A DNA stretch of 64,000 nucleotides from Selenomonas sp. oral taxon 892 str. F0426 (GTDB lineage Bacteria; Bacillota; Negativicutes; Selenomonadales; Selenomonadaceae). Under the pieces are notes generated by a model that was not told the DNA's origin, made no database searches, and saw only the letters and a list, made by a program, of their open reading frames with translations. The stretch is taken from positions 62,001-126,000 of the forward strand of contig NZ_KI260546.1 of the NCBI RefSeq assembly GCF_000468035.1, given 5' to 3'. This document shows, piece after piece, positions 1-8,355 of the stretch. Position 1 is the first letter of the stretch; each line of letters starts with the position of its first letter. The position numbers were made by a program, and so were the translations under genes.

Positions 1-1
1 G

Positions 2-1204
2 CAGCTTGCGGCAGAGGCGTATCATTTCGAGACAGCGGCGCGCCTGCGCGATCAGCTCGCTGCAGTGCGCAAAGCGGCAGAACGGCAGAATATCGTGACG
101 GGTGCAGGGGATCAGGATGCGATCGGTATGGCACGGTCGGCGGCGGGGGTCTGCGTGCAGATCTTCTTCATTCGCGGCGGCAAGATGATCGGGCGCGAGC
201 ATTTCCTCCTGCGCGGGAGCGAGGAGGAGAGCGATGCGGACATTCTGCGCGCGTTCCTCGAACAGTATTACAATCAGGCGACCTTTGTTCCTCGCGAAGT
301 TCTGTTGCCGCACGTGATCGACACGGCGGGGCAGGAGATCATCGAGCGCTGGCTTGCAGAACGCAAGGGCGGGGGGAAGGTCGCGCTCCTCACACCGCAG
401 CGCGGGACGAAGCGCGATATCGTCGTGATGGCGACGGGGAACGCGGAGAAATTTCTCACGGACGAGGAGACACGTCGCAGCCTTGCGGATGAGCAGACGA
501 TCGGTGCGGTCGAGGAACTGGGGCGGTATCTCGGGCTTAAGAAGCCGCCGTATCGCATGGAGTGCTTCGACATATCACACAATCAGGGGCAGGAGACGGT
601 CGCCTCGATGGTCGTATTTGAAGGCGGCCAGCCGAAGAAGTCGGACTACCGCCGCTTCAAGATCAAGAGTGCGGAGGGAAAACCCGATGACTTTCTCTCC
701 ATGCGCGAAGTGACGACGCGGCGCTACGTCGGGCTCCCCGAGGAAGAACTGCCTGACCTCATCATTATTGACGGCGGCAAGGGACAGCTTTCCTCGGCCC
801 TTGAAATCATTCGGAATGAGGCGGGGCACAGAAATGTTCCCGTCGTCGGACTTGCCAAGCAGTTCGAACTCGTCTTTACGGAGGGCAGCTCCGAGCCGGT
901 CGAACTGCCGCGCCGCAGTCAATCTCTCTATCTCATCCAGCGCATCCGCGATGAGGCACACCGCTTTGCCATTACCTTTCATCGTAAACTGCGAGGAAAA
1001 CGCAACCTTGTCTCTGTACTCGATCACATTGTGGGGGTCGGTCCGAAACGACGCCAGAGCCTCTGGTCACACTTCGGGACACTTGACAAGATCAAGGCTG
1101 CTTCGATCGATGAACTTGCTGCTGTTCCGGGAATGAACCGCCCATCAGCAGAGGCGGTCTATTATTTCTTCGAAGCACAGCGAGAACTAAAGGGAAAACA
1201 ATAG
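2..1204 (+). CDS. uvrC: UvrABC excinuclease subunit C, 3' part (5' end outside window)
   Basis: UvrC makes the two incisions around DNA lesions in nucleotide excision repair, after UvrA and UvrB. The frame is open from the first bases of the window. Its first residues, 'AEAYHFETAARLRDQL', match the UVR motif that contacts UvrB, so the GIY-YIG nuclease half lies upstream and is not visible. The RNase H-like 5'-incision domain is present ('MECFDISHNQG', 'LIIIDGGKGQLSSA', 'RDEAHRFAITFHR'). It is followed by the C-terminal tandem helix-hairpin-helix ('HIVGVGPKRRQSL', 'AAVPGMNRPSAEAV'). The family is usually about 600 residues; about 400 are seen here. The in-frame GTG at 65 is internal and is not the start. 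Confidence 0.96.
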   Translation, partial: QLAAEAYHFETAARLRDQLAAVRKAAERQNIVTGAGDQDAIGMARSAAGVCVQIFFIRGGKMIGREHFLLRGSEEESDADILRAFLEQYYNQATFVPREVLLPHVIDTAGQEIIERWLAERKGGGKVALLTPQRGTKRDIVVMATGNAEKFLTDEETRRSLADEQTIGAVEELGRYLGLKKPPYRMECFDISHNQGQETVASMVVFEGGQPKKSDYRRFKIKSAEGKPDDFLSMREVTTRRYVGLPEEELPDLIIIDGGKGQLSSALEIIRNEAGHRNVPVVGLAKQFELVFTEGSSEPVELPRRSQSLYLIQRIRDEAHRFAITFHRKLRGKRNLVSVLDHIVGVGPKRRQSLWSHFGTLDKIKAASIDELAAVPGMNRPSAEAVYYFFEAQRELKGKQ

Positions 1205-1290
1205 TCTTGGTTTTGCCCCTCTTTTGCATATTTCCTATCCTTGCGACTCATCAAGATAGGATCCTCCCCCAAAAATGACGAACTGTATGA

Positions 1291-1319
1291 TTGCTATGCA
1301 GTTCTGATTATTGTAGAAT
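1291..1319 (+). promoter_or_regulatory. Candidate sigma-A promoter of the solute-binding protein gene
   Basis: TTGCTA (1291-1296) and TAGAAT (1314-1319) are separated by 17 bp, upstream of the start at 1370. Between uvrC and this promoter there is a bulged inverted repeat (CCTATC-C-TTG near 1234 with CAAGATAGG ending at 1260) without a T-tract. Confidence 0.5.
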
Positions 1320-1369
1320 TATCAAAAAGATTTGAAATTGATGACATCTCGTTGAGGAGGTGTCGCACG

Positions 1370-2380
1370 ATGATCATCTTTCAGCGTATGCAGATATGGG
1401 GTGCGGCGTTCCTTCTTACAGTAGGTCTCGCACTCTCAGGCTGTGGGACAACACAGACGGTGCAGACAAACGAAAATATCGTTGTCGTTTACAACTGTAA
1501 CACGGATGACTGGACGGCTCCTCTTGCCAAAGAGTTCCAAGAGCAGACCGGTATCCAGGTGCAGCTGGTCAGCGGCAGTTCGGGAGAACTCATGACACGT
1601 GTCCGCACGGAGCAGGAGAGCCCACATGGCGATATTATCTGGGGCGGCACAGCAGATGCCTATGTCTTGCTGGAGTCCTATCTGGAGCCCTATGTCTCTC
1701 CTGAAAAGCCTGCGATTTTGCCGGAGTTTGTACGCGCAAACAATGCGTTTTACAATATGGTTATGGATCCTTATGTGATCGCCTACAACACCGATTTGGT
1801 GGGGGAGGCGGACGCACCGAAAGGCTGGCGGGATCTCTTTGATCCCCAGTTTCGCGGGCGCATTGTGATCGCAGATCCAACGAAATCGACATCCTCCTAT
1901 GCTGTACTCATAACGATGATGGATGTTCTTGGCGGTGATTCTGCCGTCATTGGTCAGCTGGCAGATCAGCTTGATGGACGCATTGTTGGCACCTCAGCGG
2001 CGCAGATTAAGGCACTTTCCAATGGAGAGTATGCCGTCACAGCGACGTTTGAAGAGCCAGTGCTCAAATACATTGCGGGTGGAGCACATATGAAGATTGT
2101 CTATCCAGAAGAGGGGACGGCCGTTTCCTCGAGCTGTGTAGCAATCATTCGCAACGCACCACACGCAGAGAATGCAAAGAAATTCCTTGATTTTGTGATG
2201 AGCCGTCGTGTTCATGACCGTCTCGGCGATTATGAACGACGCTCTACCCGTGCCGATATAACGGCACCGCCGAATCTTCGTCCACTGTCGGAGATTCACT
2301 ATGTTTGGTTTGATACGCAGCGCGCCGTCTCCTTTCGGGATGAGTTCCTAAGTAAATGGCGCGCGGCGGTTATCAAATAA
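1370..2380 (+). CDS. ABC-type iron(III)-like extracellular solute-binding lipoprotein
   Basis: This is a family 1 periplasmic binding protein of the FbpA/AfuA (ferric iron and related anion) type. The start at ATG 1370 is preceded by GAGGAGG at 1354-1360; the frame is open further upstream but has no ribosome site there. The signal peptide ends in a lipobox 'LALSGC', so the mature protein is probably a lipoprotein. The mature part starts 'VVVYNCNTDDW' and contains 'GSSGELMTRVRTEQ' and 'YNTDLV', typical of this fold. No permease or ATPase gene follows. Instead, after a terminator, a histidine kinase and a response regulator follow, so it may act as a sensor of a ligand rather than, or in addition to, feeding a transporter. 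The ligand is not determined from sequence. Confidence 0.82.
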   Translation: MIIFQRMQIWGAAFLLTVGLALSGCGTTQTVQTNENIVVVYNCNTDDWTAPLAKEFQEQTGIQVQLVSGSSGELMTRVRTEQESPHGDIIWGGTADAYVLLESYLEPYVSPEKPAILPEFVRANNAFYNMVMDPYVIAYNTDLVGEADAPKGWRDLFDPQFRGRIVIADPTKSTSSYAVLITMMDVLGGDSAVIGQLADQLDGRIVGTSAAQIKALSNGEYAVTATFEEPVLKYIAGGAHMKIVYPEEGTAVSSSCVAIIRNAPHAENAKKFLDFVMSRRVHDRLGDYERRSTRADITAPPNLRPLSEIHYVWFDTQRAVSFRDEFLSKWRAAVIK

Positions 2381-2426
2381 ATCCCCATTTCCCCCATCCC
2401 CCCATTCCCATATTTTCCCCTTCCAA

Positions 2427-2453
2427 GACCGTCACTGCATGTGGCGGTTTTTC
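2427..2453 (+). terminator. Rho-independent terminator after the solute-binding protein
   Basis: CCGTCAC (2429-2435) pairs with GTGGCGG (2441-2447) around a 5-nt loop, with one G-T pair, followed by five T. Confidence 0.7.
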
Positions 2454-2500
2454 CTTTGCTGAAAAGTGAAGAATATTTTTCTATTTATCCATAATTTCAC

Positions 2501-2529
2501 TTGACACGAATTGAATTTATCCGTATTCT
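2501..2529 (+). promoter_or_regulatory. Promoter of the two-component operon
   Basis: A perfect TTGACA (2501-2506) is 17 bp from TATTCT (2524-2529). An overlapping alternative is TTGAAT (2511) with TATAAT (2535-2540), 18 bp apart. Either places transcription start downstream of 2530, so a TTG start at 2511 is excluded. Confidence 0.65.
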
Positions 2530-2615
2530 TTCTTTATAATCTGAACATTAAGGAAGGCCTTGATTTCGTTGGTTGTTTACGATCTGTTTCATGCGGCCGG
2601 AGAGGGGGAACAGTC

Positions 2616-4310
2616 ATAGATCACTATCGGATCAGTTATCAAAAGCGTCTGCTCACCTATCTGCTCTTTGGCGGACTCGTTCCGCTCCTGCTCGCCTCGG
2701 TGATGATTCTCTATGCAGCTGATCGCGTTTATGAAAATACACAGGCAAAGGGAGGGCGTGCGGAGGTACAGCGCATCTCCCGCGAGATTGACAATCTTGT
2801 TGCAAGCTATCAGCGGCTGATGAATCCACTCGCTGTGCGTGGGGAGACGATCTCTTTTCTCCGTGGGGAGCGTGCTGATGTGGAGCATATCTACGGAGAT
2901 CTTTATGCAATCTTGGCGGGGCGTTCGGGTGAGACTGCGATCTATCTGCTATCGGCTGATGGGGAGCGGATTATTGCTACAGATGATCTGCCGCATGATT
3001 ATCGACTGCCGGAGAACCTGGAATGGGGGCTTATCAGACGTGCGGCGCGCGCGCAGTCATGGGTGATTTCCTCGGCAGATCGTTATGCCGCAGATCGCAC
3101 AGAAACCGTTTTTTCGATGGCATGCGCGATTCGGCAAGGGGAGGAGCTGCTCGGCTTTGCCGTGATTGATGTGCGGCGTGAAGCCCTCGTCCCGCTCATT
3201 CAGCGTGTGCAGGACGGCAACGAGGGGCAGATCATCCTGACGGACCGCTACAACTATGTGATGATGGATATGCTTGATCATCACCGCGAGGGGTTCTCCT
3301 CCGTCTTTTCCCCGGCGGAGGAGGGCGGCGTATCGGAGTCCGTCTTTCGTGATTATGCATATGCCTCAGCGGATACGGGATTTGCCGTGCATCTGCGTCA
3401 GCGTCTTGACTCCGCTCCGCTCGACTATCTCTTTCGTCTTGTTGTGATGGTGGATGCCGTTGCCCTCTGTATGACAGCATATCTTGCGTATCGTCTGAGC
3501 CGTCATCTGTGGCGTCCCCTGCACAGCCTGGCAATGGCTATGCGTCAGGTGCGCAGAAACGATGATTTTTCGGTACAGGTGGATGTGCAGCGCAGCGATG
3601 AGATTGGGGAACTTGCGCTCACATTTAACAACCTCGTCACACACATACGAACGCTCCTTGCAGAGAATCGGGAGCGTGAACGTACGCTGCGCATTGCGCA
3701 GGTGAAATCCCTGACGGAGATGATCCGTCCGCACTTTATGTACAATACATTGAATCTCATCAAGTGGAGTGCAAAGCTCGGCGATCATGAGGGGGCGGCA
3801 GATACGGCTGTCCAGCTCGGCAAACTGCTGCGTGCTTCGGTGAGCATGAAGGATTTCGTGACGGTTGCGGACGAGCTGAGCCTTCTTCGTACCTATCTAA
3901 AAATACAGCAGCGCCGTTTTGAGGGGCGCCTTAAGATAAAGGTGCGTGTTGATACCTCGCTCTATGGCTGCTACGTGCCGAAGCTGATTCTGCAGCCACT
4001 CGTTGAGAATGCAATACAACACGGAATTGAAATGGCGGAGCGCGGCGGACATATCGCAATCACAGGGGCACGTGTAGGCGATCATCTCATCTTTCGCGTG
4101 AAGGACGACGGGCAGGGGATCTCGGAGGATCGTCAGCGAGAAGTTCTTGCGCAGCGCAATGACAATCATTTCGGACTTTATAATGTGCATATGCGGGCCG
4201 TGCTGAATGGGGACGAGGCTTGTGGAATTACACTGCATAGCACAGAGGGGAAGGGAACAGAGGCAATCTTGACACTGAAGCACTGGGAGGAGGCTCCTCA
4301 TTATGATTAA
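2616..4310 (+). CDS. YesM/LytS-type sensor histidine kinase
   Basis: Membrane sensor kinase of the His_kinase (PF06580) family. There is an N-terminal transmembrane helix ('LLFGGLVPLLLASVMILY'), an extracytoplasmic sensor region of about 250 residues and a second helix ('VVMVDAVALCMTAYLAY'). HAMP follows ('SDEIGELALTFNNLV'), then the kinase core with phospho-acceptor His373 in 'RPHFMYNTLNLIKW', an N-box 'LQPLVENAIQHGI' and a G-box 'VKDDGQGIS'. The start is uncertain. No ATG, GTG or TTG lies in frame between the promoter and the first helix. ATA 2616 has an ideal purine-rich site (GGAGAGGGGG, 2599-2608) 7 nt upstream and is used here. The gene overlaps its response regulator by 8 nt. It probably senses the product or ligand of the adjacent solute-binding protein. 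Confidence 0.88.
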   Translation: MDHYRISYQKRLLTYLLFGGLVPLLLASVMILYAADRVYENTQAKGGRAEVQRISREIDNLVASYQRLMNPLAVRGETISFLRGERADVEHIYGDLYAILAGRSGETAIYLLSADGERIIATDDLPHDYRLPENLEWGLIRRAARAQSWVISSADRYAADRTETVFSMACAIRQGEELLGFAVIDVRREALVPLIQRVQDGNEGQIILTDRYNYVMMDMLDHHREGFSSVFSPAEEGGVSESVFRDYAYASADTGFAVHLRQRLDSAPLDYLFRLVVMVDAVALCMTAYLAYRLSRHLWRPLHSLAMAMRQVRRNDDFSVQVDVQRSDEIGELALTFNNLVTHIRTLLAENRERERTLRIAQVKSLTEMIRPHFMYNTLNLIKWSAKLGDHEGAADTAVQLGKLLRASVSMKDFVTVADELSLLRTYLKIQQRRFEGRLKIKVRVDTSLYGCYVPKLILQPLVENAIQHGIEMAERGGHIAITGARVGDHLIFRVKDDGQGISEDRQREVLAQRNDNHFGLYNVHMRAVLNGDEACGITLHSTEGKGTEAILTLKHWEEAPHYD

Positions 4311-5070
4311 GGTGCTTATTATTGATGATGAACCCATGCAGCGTCAGGGCATTGTACGCTTGACGCCATGGGAGGATTTTGGTGCTGAGGTGATCGGTGC
4401 TGCCGGCAGCGGTATGGAGGGGATTCTCCTTGCGCGCGAGCATCGCCCCGATGTCCTCATTGTGGATATCAAGATGCCGGGCTTATCAGGGTTGGATGTG
4501 ATTGCGCGGCTGCGGGAAGAACTGGATGCAGAGTATATTATTCTCTCGGGATACAGTGAGTTCGAATATGCACAGCAGGCAATTGCGCTCGGCGTGTGCG
4601 CATATCTCCTTAAACCGCTTGATGATGACGAACTTTCCTCTGCGATGCGGCTCGCAGCAAATCATATTGAGGAGCGGCGCTTTCACCTGCACGATGTCGG
4701 CGCTGCGGACGTGGGCTGTGCCCGCCTCAATCTGCCAGAGGAGGAGCCGATTCGCGGCTACCTCCTCCATGCCGTTCGGCATATGGAGGAGCATATGGCG
4801 GAGCCAATTACCGTGCGTGAGGTGGCGGAAGAGCTCGGCCTCAGTGTGAGCTATCTGCATAAACTCTTCGCACGCTGCGGCACGTCGTTCAGTTCCTATT
4901 TGACGGATTGTCGTCTGCGTCGTGCGAGCCAGATGCTGCGTGAGAGCGATGAAAAAATCTACGTGATTGCCGCTGCCTGCGGCTATCAGGACACGCGATA
5001 TTTCAGCAAGATTTTTCAAAAGCATATGGGGGTCAAGCCGTCAGAATATCGACATGGAAAAGGTTTGTAA
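4303..5070 (+). CDS. YesN-type response regulator, receiver plus AraC DNA-binding domain
   Basis: Cytoplasmic transcription factor paired with the upstream kinase. The receiver domain has acidic residues D8-D9, phospho-acceptor Asp55 ('VLIVDIKMPG') and a conserved Lys in 'YLLKPLDDDEL'. The C-terminal part carries two AraC-type helix-turn-helix units ('ITVREVAEELGLSVSYLHKL', 'AAACGYQDTRYFSKIFQKH') and the family ending 'MGVKPSEYR'. Its 255 residues are short for YesN (often 350 or more) because the linker region is reduced. Start ATG 4303 lies inside the end of the kinase gene, so translation is coupled. Its targets are likely to include the adjacent solute-binding protein gene, but this is inference. 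Confidence 0.92.
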   Translation: MIKVLIIDDEPMQRQGIVRLTPWEDFGAEVIGAAGSGMEGILLAREHRPDVLIVDIKMPGLSGLDVIARLREELDAEYIILSGYSEFEYAQQAIALGVCAYLLKPLDDDELSSAMRLAANHIEERRFHLHDVGAADVGCARLNLPEEEPIRGYLLHAVRHMEEHMAEPITVREVAEELGLSVSYLHKLFARCGTSFSSYLTDCRLRRASQMLRESDEKIYVIAAACGYQDTRYFSKIFQKHMGVKPSEYRHGKGL

Positions 5071-5212
5071 AAATTTTATAAAACATCTAGCCAAGAGAGA
5101 AAAAATAGTGTAATATAATAATAGTTATTGGATAGTAACTTATATACAAGTTGCTGGCTGATACCGATGTGTGTTATATCATTTTTGTGTATTATATGAA
5201 GGAGGACTTCCC

Positions 5213-5374
5213 ATGAAGACGTGGGTTTGTACAGTTTGCGGCTGGGTGTACGATGAGGCAGCAGGAGATCCCGACTACGATTTGGCTGCCGGTGTAGCGT
5301 TCGAGGATCTGCCGGACGATTTCGTCTGCCCGCTCTGCGGCGTCGACAAGTCTCTGTTTGAGCAACAGGAGTGA
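5213..5374 (+). CDS. rub: Rubredoxin
   Basis: Small 53-residue mononuclear iron electron carrier. Two metal-binding knuckles, 'CTVCG' and 'CPLCG', supply the four cysteine ligands, and the core '[10 protein letters not shown]' and 'DLPDDFVCP' is standard. It probably donates electrons to reductases used in oxygen or peroxide detoxification in an anaerobe. ATG 5213 has GGAGG at 5201-5205; the longer frame from 5171 lacks a ribosome site. It is monocistronic, with a terminator directly after it. Upstream, TTGCTG (5151) and TATATC (5175) form a modest candidate promoter, and TATAAT also occurs at 5114. Confidence 0.96.
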   Translation: MKTWVCTVCGWVYDEAAGDPDYDLAAGVAFEDLPDDFVCPLCGVDKSLFEQQE

Positions 5375-5395
5375 CGCCAATCTCTATGAGAATGA

Positions 5396-5418
5396 CCCCG
5401 CATATGCGGGGTTTTTTA
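5396..5418 (+). terminator. Rho-independent terminator after rubredoxin
   Basis: The palindrome CCCCGCATATGCGGGG (5396-5411) is followed by six T. Confidence 0.85.
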
Positions 5419-5449
5419 ATGCCATAATTTTGTCTGCGTTGAAATGTTT

Positions 5450-5478
5450 TTGCTTTTCGGTGGGAAATCCCGTATAAT
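5450..5478 (+). promoter_or_regulatory. Promoter of the PutP-type symporter gene
   Basis: TTGCTT (5450-5455) and a perfect TATAAT (5473-5478) are separated by 17 bp. Confidence 0.72.
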
Positions 5479-5515
5479 AAGCGACATATCTATTTTAGCG
5501 TGAGGGGATTTTCTT

Positions 5516-6988
5516 TTGACAGAACAAATTGAAATCAGTATTGTATTCCTCATCTACATGCTTCTGATGATGGGGATTGGTGTATACTACTACCGCCGTA
5601 CGCGCAATATGAGTGATTACTTTCTCGGGAATCGAAAGCTCGGCGCATGGGTCACCTCGATGAGTGCTGAGGCATCAGATATGTCCGGGTGGATGCTTAT
5701 GGGGCTGCCAGGATTTGCCTATGCCGCAGGGCTGAATGCGGGATGGATCGCTGTCGGGCTTGCGCTTGGAACATGGGCGAACTGGCAGTTCATCGCGGCA
5801 CGCTTACGCATCTATACAGAGCTTGCGAATAACTCGCTGACACTGCCGGATTTCTTTGAAAATCGTTTTTTTGCGACGTCAGGTGCGCTGCGCGTGGTGC
5901 CAGCGGTCTTTATTCTGATCTTTTTTATTCTCTATACGTCTTCGGGCTTTGTCGCCGCAGGGCGCCTTTTCGAGACGATTTTTCAGCTGCCGTATCTGAC
6001 GGCGCTTTTCTTCGGTGCAGGCGTGGTAGTCTTCTATACACTCGTTGGCGGATTCCTCGCTGTCTCTCGAACGGACTTCATCCAAGGGGTGATGATGTTC
6101 TTTGCGATACTCATTGTTCCTCTCGGAGCGACGATGTTGTTGGGAGGTTTTACAGAGACGGCGGCGCTGATCTATGAGGCGCATCCATCTTTTTTTGCGC
6201 CGCTCACAAAGGTGGACGGATCAACACTCGGGTTTATTGAGTTTATTTCCTTGATGGGCTGGGGGCTCGGTTATTTCGGACAACCCCATATCCTGGTACG
6301 CTTTATGGCGATCCGACATGCAGATGAGCTACCTCAGGCGACGCGGATTGCAATGGTGTGGGTTGTGATCTCGCTTTCAGCTGCAATTTTGGTTGGCATG
6401 GTGGGGGCGGTCTATCTGCAGACGCCCCTTGAAGGGACAGCGGCTGAGACGGTATTCTTAACGATGGCAGAAAACCTTTTCCCGCCCATCGTGGCAGCGT
6501 TGATCCTTGCAGCCGTGCTTGCAGCGATCATGAGTACGGCATCGGCGCAGCTGCTTGTTGCAGCATCGGCATTTGCACAGGACATCTATCGACGCAGCTT
6601 CCGCCCCGATGCGCAGCAGGTGGAACTTGTCTGGGTGAGCCGTCTCTCTGTGCTTGTGATCGCGGCAGCGGCGATCTATCTCGGACTTAGTCCGGACAAC
6701 TTCATTCTCGATATGGTGGCATATGCATGGGCAGGCTTTGGTGCTGCGTTTGGTCCAGCGCTCCTCATGTGTCTTTTCTGGCGCCGCACGACAGAGCGCG
6801 GCGTGCTTGCGGGGATTGTGACGGGCGGTGTGACGGTACTTGTCTGGAAGCAATTTGCGTTCTTTGGTCTCTATGAGATCGTTCCGGGCTTTCTCTTTGG
6901 AGCGGTTGCGATCTATGTCGTGAGCAAGCTGGATAAAGCCCCCGCGCAGGAGGTGACGGCACTCTTTGACCGTGTGGATCGGCAGTAG
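5516..6988 (+). CDS. putP: Sodium/proline symporter (SSS family)
   Basis: Inner-membrane sodium-coupled solute symporter of the PutP group, with about 13 predicted transmembrane helices over 490 residues. The conserved PutP segments are visible: 'SDYFLGNRKLGAWVTSMSAE', 'SDMSGWMLMGLPG' and 'GGFLAVSRTDFIQG', then 'GWGLGYFGQPHILVRFMA' and 'AIMSTASAQLLVAASAFAQD'. These include sodium-site residues of the family. The start is TTG 5516, with GAGGGG about 8 nt upstream. It stands alone between a strong promoter and a weak hairpin (7004-7020). Proline is the likely substrate by family similarity, but related subfamilies carry other substrates. Confidence 0.92.
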   Translation: MTEQIEISIVFLIYMLLMMGIGVYYYRRTRNMSDYFLGNRKLGAWVTSMSAEASDMSGWMLMGLPGFAYAAGLNAGWIAVGLALGTWANWQFIAARLRIYTELANNSLTLPDFFENRFFATSGALRVVPAVFILIFFILYTSSGFVAAGRLFETIFQLPYLTALFFGAGVVVFYTLVGGFLAVSRTDFIQGVMMFFAILIVPLGATMLLGGFTETAALIYEAHPSFFAPLTKVDGSTLGFIEFISLMGWGLGYFGQPHILVRFMAIRHADELPQATRIAMVWVVISLSAAILVGMVGAVYLQTPLEGTAAETVFLTMAENLFPPIVAALILAAVLAAIMSTASAQLLVAASAFAQDIYRRSFRPDAQQVELVWVSRLSVLVIAAAAIYLGLSPDNFILDMVAYAWAGFGAAFGPALLMCLFWRRTTERGVLAGIVTGGVTVLVWKQFAFFGLYEIVPGFLFGAVAIYVVSKLDKAPAQEVTALFDRVDRQ

Positions 6989-7003
6989 TATGTTGCATTC
7001 GAT

Positions 7004-7020
7004 ACGGCGCGTGCCGTTTT
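7004..7020 (+). terminator. Weak terminator-like hairpin after putP
   Basis: ACGGC (7004-7008) pairs with GCCGT (7013-7017) around a 4-nt loop, followed by only four T in all. The stem is short, so termination may be partial. Confidence 0.4.
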
Positions 7021-7056
7021 ACTGCGCTATAATATATTTCAATATGGGAGGATACG

Positions 7057-7422
7057 ATGGCATTTACATTTACGCATGTAAACTTTAACGTGCTCGATCT
7101 TGCGCGCAGTATGGATTTTTATGAGCGGGCATTTGGCCTTCGTGAGAAGCGGCGCCTCGAAGCAGAGGGGTTCACACTTGTCTATCTCTGGGATGGTGTG
7201 ACGGATTTTGAACTGGAACTGACGCATCTGCATGACCGCACGGAGCCGTATGATCTTGGAGAGAAGGAGTTCCACCTCGCACTCTATACGGATGATTATG
7301 CGGCTGCGCGTGCAAATCATGCCGAGATGGGTATTATCTGCTATGAGAATGCACAGATGGGAATTTACTTCGTCGAGGATCCCGATGGGTACTGGGTGGA
7401 AGTTTTGCCAAAAAATATGTGA
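7057..7422 (+). CDS. gloA: Lactoylglutathione lyase-like protein (glyoxalase I family)
   Basis: VOC-fold metalloenzyme of 121 residues resembling glyoxalase I, which isomerises the methylglyoxal-thiol hemithioacetal. The four expected metal ligands are present in order: His7 in 'THVNFNV', Glu in 'FELELTH', His in 'EFHLALYT' and Glu in 'YWVEVLPKN'. The central 'SMDFYERAFGLREKRR' is typical. The start is ATG 7057 with GGGAGG upstream. It sits alone between putP and the chemotaxis genes. Anaerobic Firmicutes often lack glutathione, so the true thiol substrate is not clear from sequence. Confidence 0.88.
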   Translation: MAFTFTHVNFNVLDLARSMDFYERAFGLREKRRLEAEGFTLVYLWDGVTDFELELTHLHDRTEPYDLGEKEFHLALYTDDYAAARANHAEMGIICYENAQMGIYFVEDPDGYWVEVLPKNM

Positions 7423-7488
7423 CGAAAGCCATACTTTCGTGTATAATAGGGGAGACGTAAAACAGTTCGTAAAAGAGGGTGAAGATGT

Positions 7489-8352
7489 ATGGGAAAGTTA
7501 CGGGTGCTGATTGTAGACGACTCTAAGATCAGCCGCGTGATGATTGCTGAGAACTTGAGGGATACGGATTTCGAGGTCTGCGGTATGGCGGCAGACGCCG
7601 TGGAGGCACTCAGGCTCTACACGGAGATGCGTCCTGACCTCGTGACGATGGATATGAACCTGCCCGATGCCAACGGTTTGGAGTGCAGCAGACGGATTCT
7701 TGCCATGGACCCGGATGCGAAGATTTTGATGGTCAGTGCGATGAAGGATCTGAACCTCATCACACAGGGCAAGGCCGTTGGGATTCGTGCCTTTTTGCAG
7801 AAGCCAGCCTCGAAGTCCGATCTGGCGGATACCCTCCATCTGATCTTTGAGTCCAGTGCCAGCCAGGAGTCAGCCTTTCGTGAACTCTATGCCAAACCCT
7901 TTGGTCGGGGCCTCCAACAGGGCGTGGCGAGTCTTCTTCGCATGGAGGGCGATATCAAGATTGAGCCATATGACTCACGTTCACTTGATGTGAGCGGTGC
8001 GGCGGTCATCATAGGCATTACAGGGTTCACCACGGGACGTGCAATTGTCTACGTGGATGAGCCGATGATCAAGCTTTTTGCGATGCACATGTTAGGGCGT
8101 GCATCGGTGGATGAACTCGATGATGATGAGGCTGTAGACGCCGTGGAAGAGGCTGCGAATATCATCGCCGGGCGTGCTGTTTCAAAAATCAACAATGTAC
8201 TTGAGGGCAAGGAACTGCGTTTGACACCGCCGGGGACAGTTCGCGGGTCACAGGTTCATATTGTCAGCCCTCGTATGACTACGTTCTGTATCAGCATACG
8301 GCTGCCAATCGGAATTGTACGGATGAATGTGGGCTTTGCAGAGGGAGAGTAA
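7489..8352 (+). CDS. CheY-like receiver fused to a CheX/CheC-type phosphatase-like domain
   Basis: Two-domain cytoplasmic protein of 287 residues. Residues 1-120 form a receiver with D10-D11, phospho-acceptor Asp55 ('LVTMDMNLPD'), 'MVSAM' and Lys in 'FLQKPAS'. Residues 130-287 resemble a CheX/CheC-type domain ('LDVSGAAVIIGITGF', 'EAANIIAGRAVSKI'), a family that dephosphorylates CheY-P. The expected E-x2-N pair is visible as 'EEAAN'. The gene is followed 3 nt later by a stand-alone CheX, so the pair probably tunes a chemotaxis signal. No flagellar or receptor gene is in the window. The start is ATG 7489, with GAGGGTGAAG upstream. Confidence 0.85.
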   Translation: MGKLRVLIVDDSKISRVMIAENLRDTDFEVCGMAADAVEALRLYTEMRPDLVTMDMNLPDANGLECSRRILAMDPDAKILMVSAMKDLNLITQGKAVGIRAFLQKPASKSDLADTLHLIFESSASQESAFRELYAKPFGRGLQQGVASLLRMEGDIKIEPYDSRSLDVSGAAVIIGITGFTTGRAIVYVDEPMIKLFAMHMLGRASVDELDDDEAVDAVEEAANIIAGRAVSKINNVLEGKELRLTPPGTVRGSQVHIVSPRMTTFCISIRLPIGIVRMNVGFAEGE

Positions 8353-8355
8353 TCA

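Noticed and set aside
2511-2615. N-terminal extension of the histidine kinase from TTG 2511
   Set aside because: It lies over the promoter, upstream of the predicted transcription start, and has no ribosome site.
5071-5212. AT-rich leader of rubredoxin, considered as a riboswitch
   Set aside because: Only short repeats were seen, with no recognisable aptamer or terminator.
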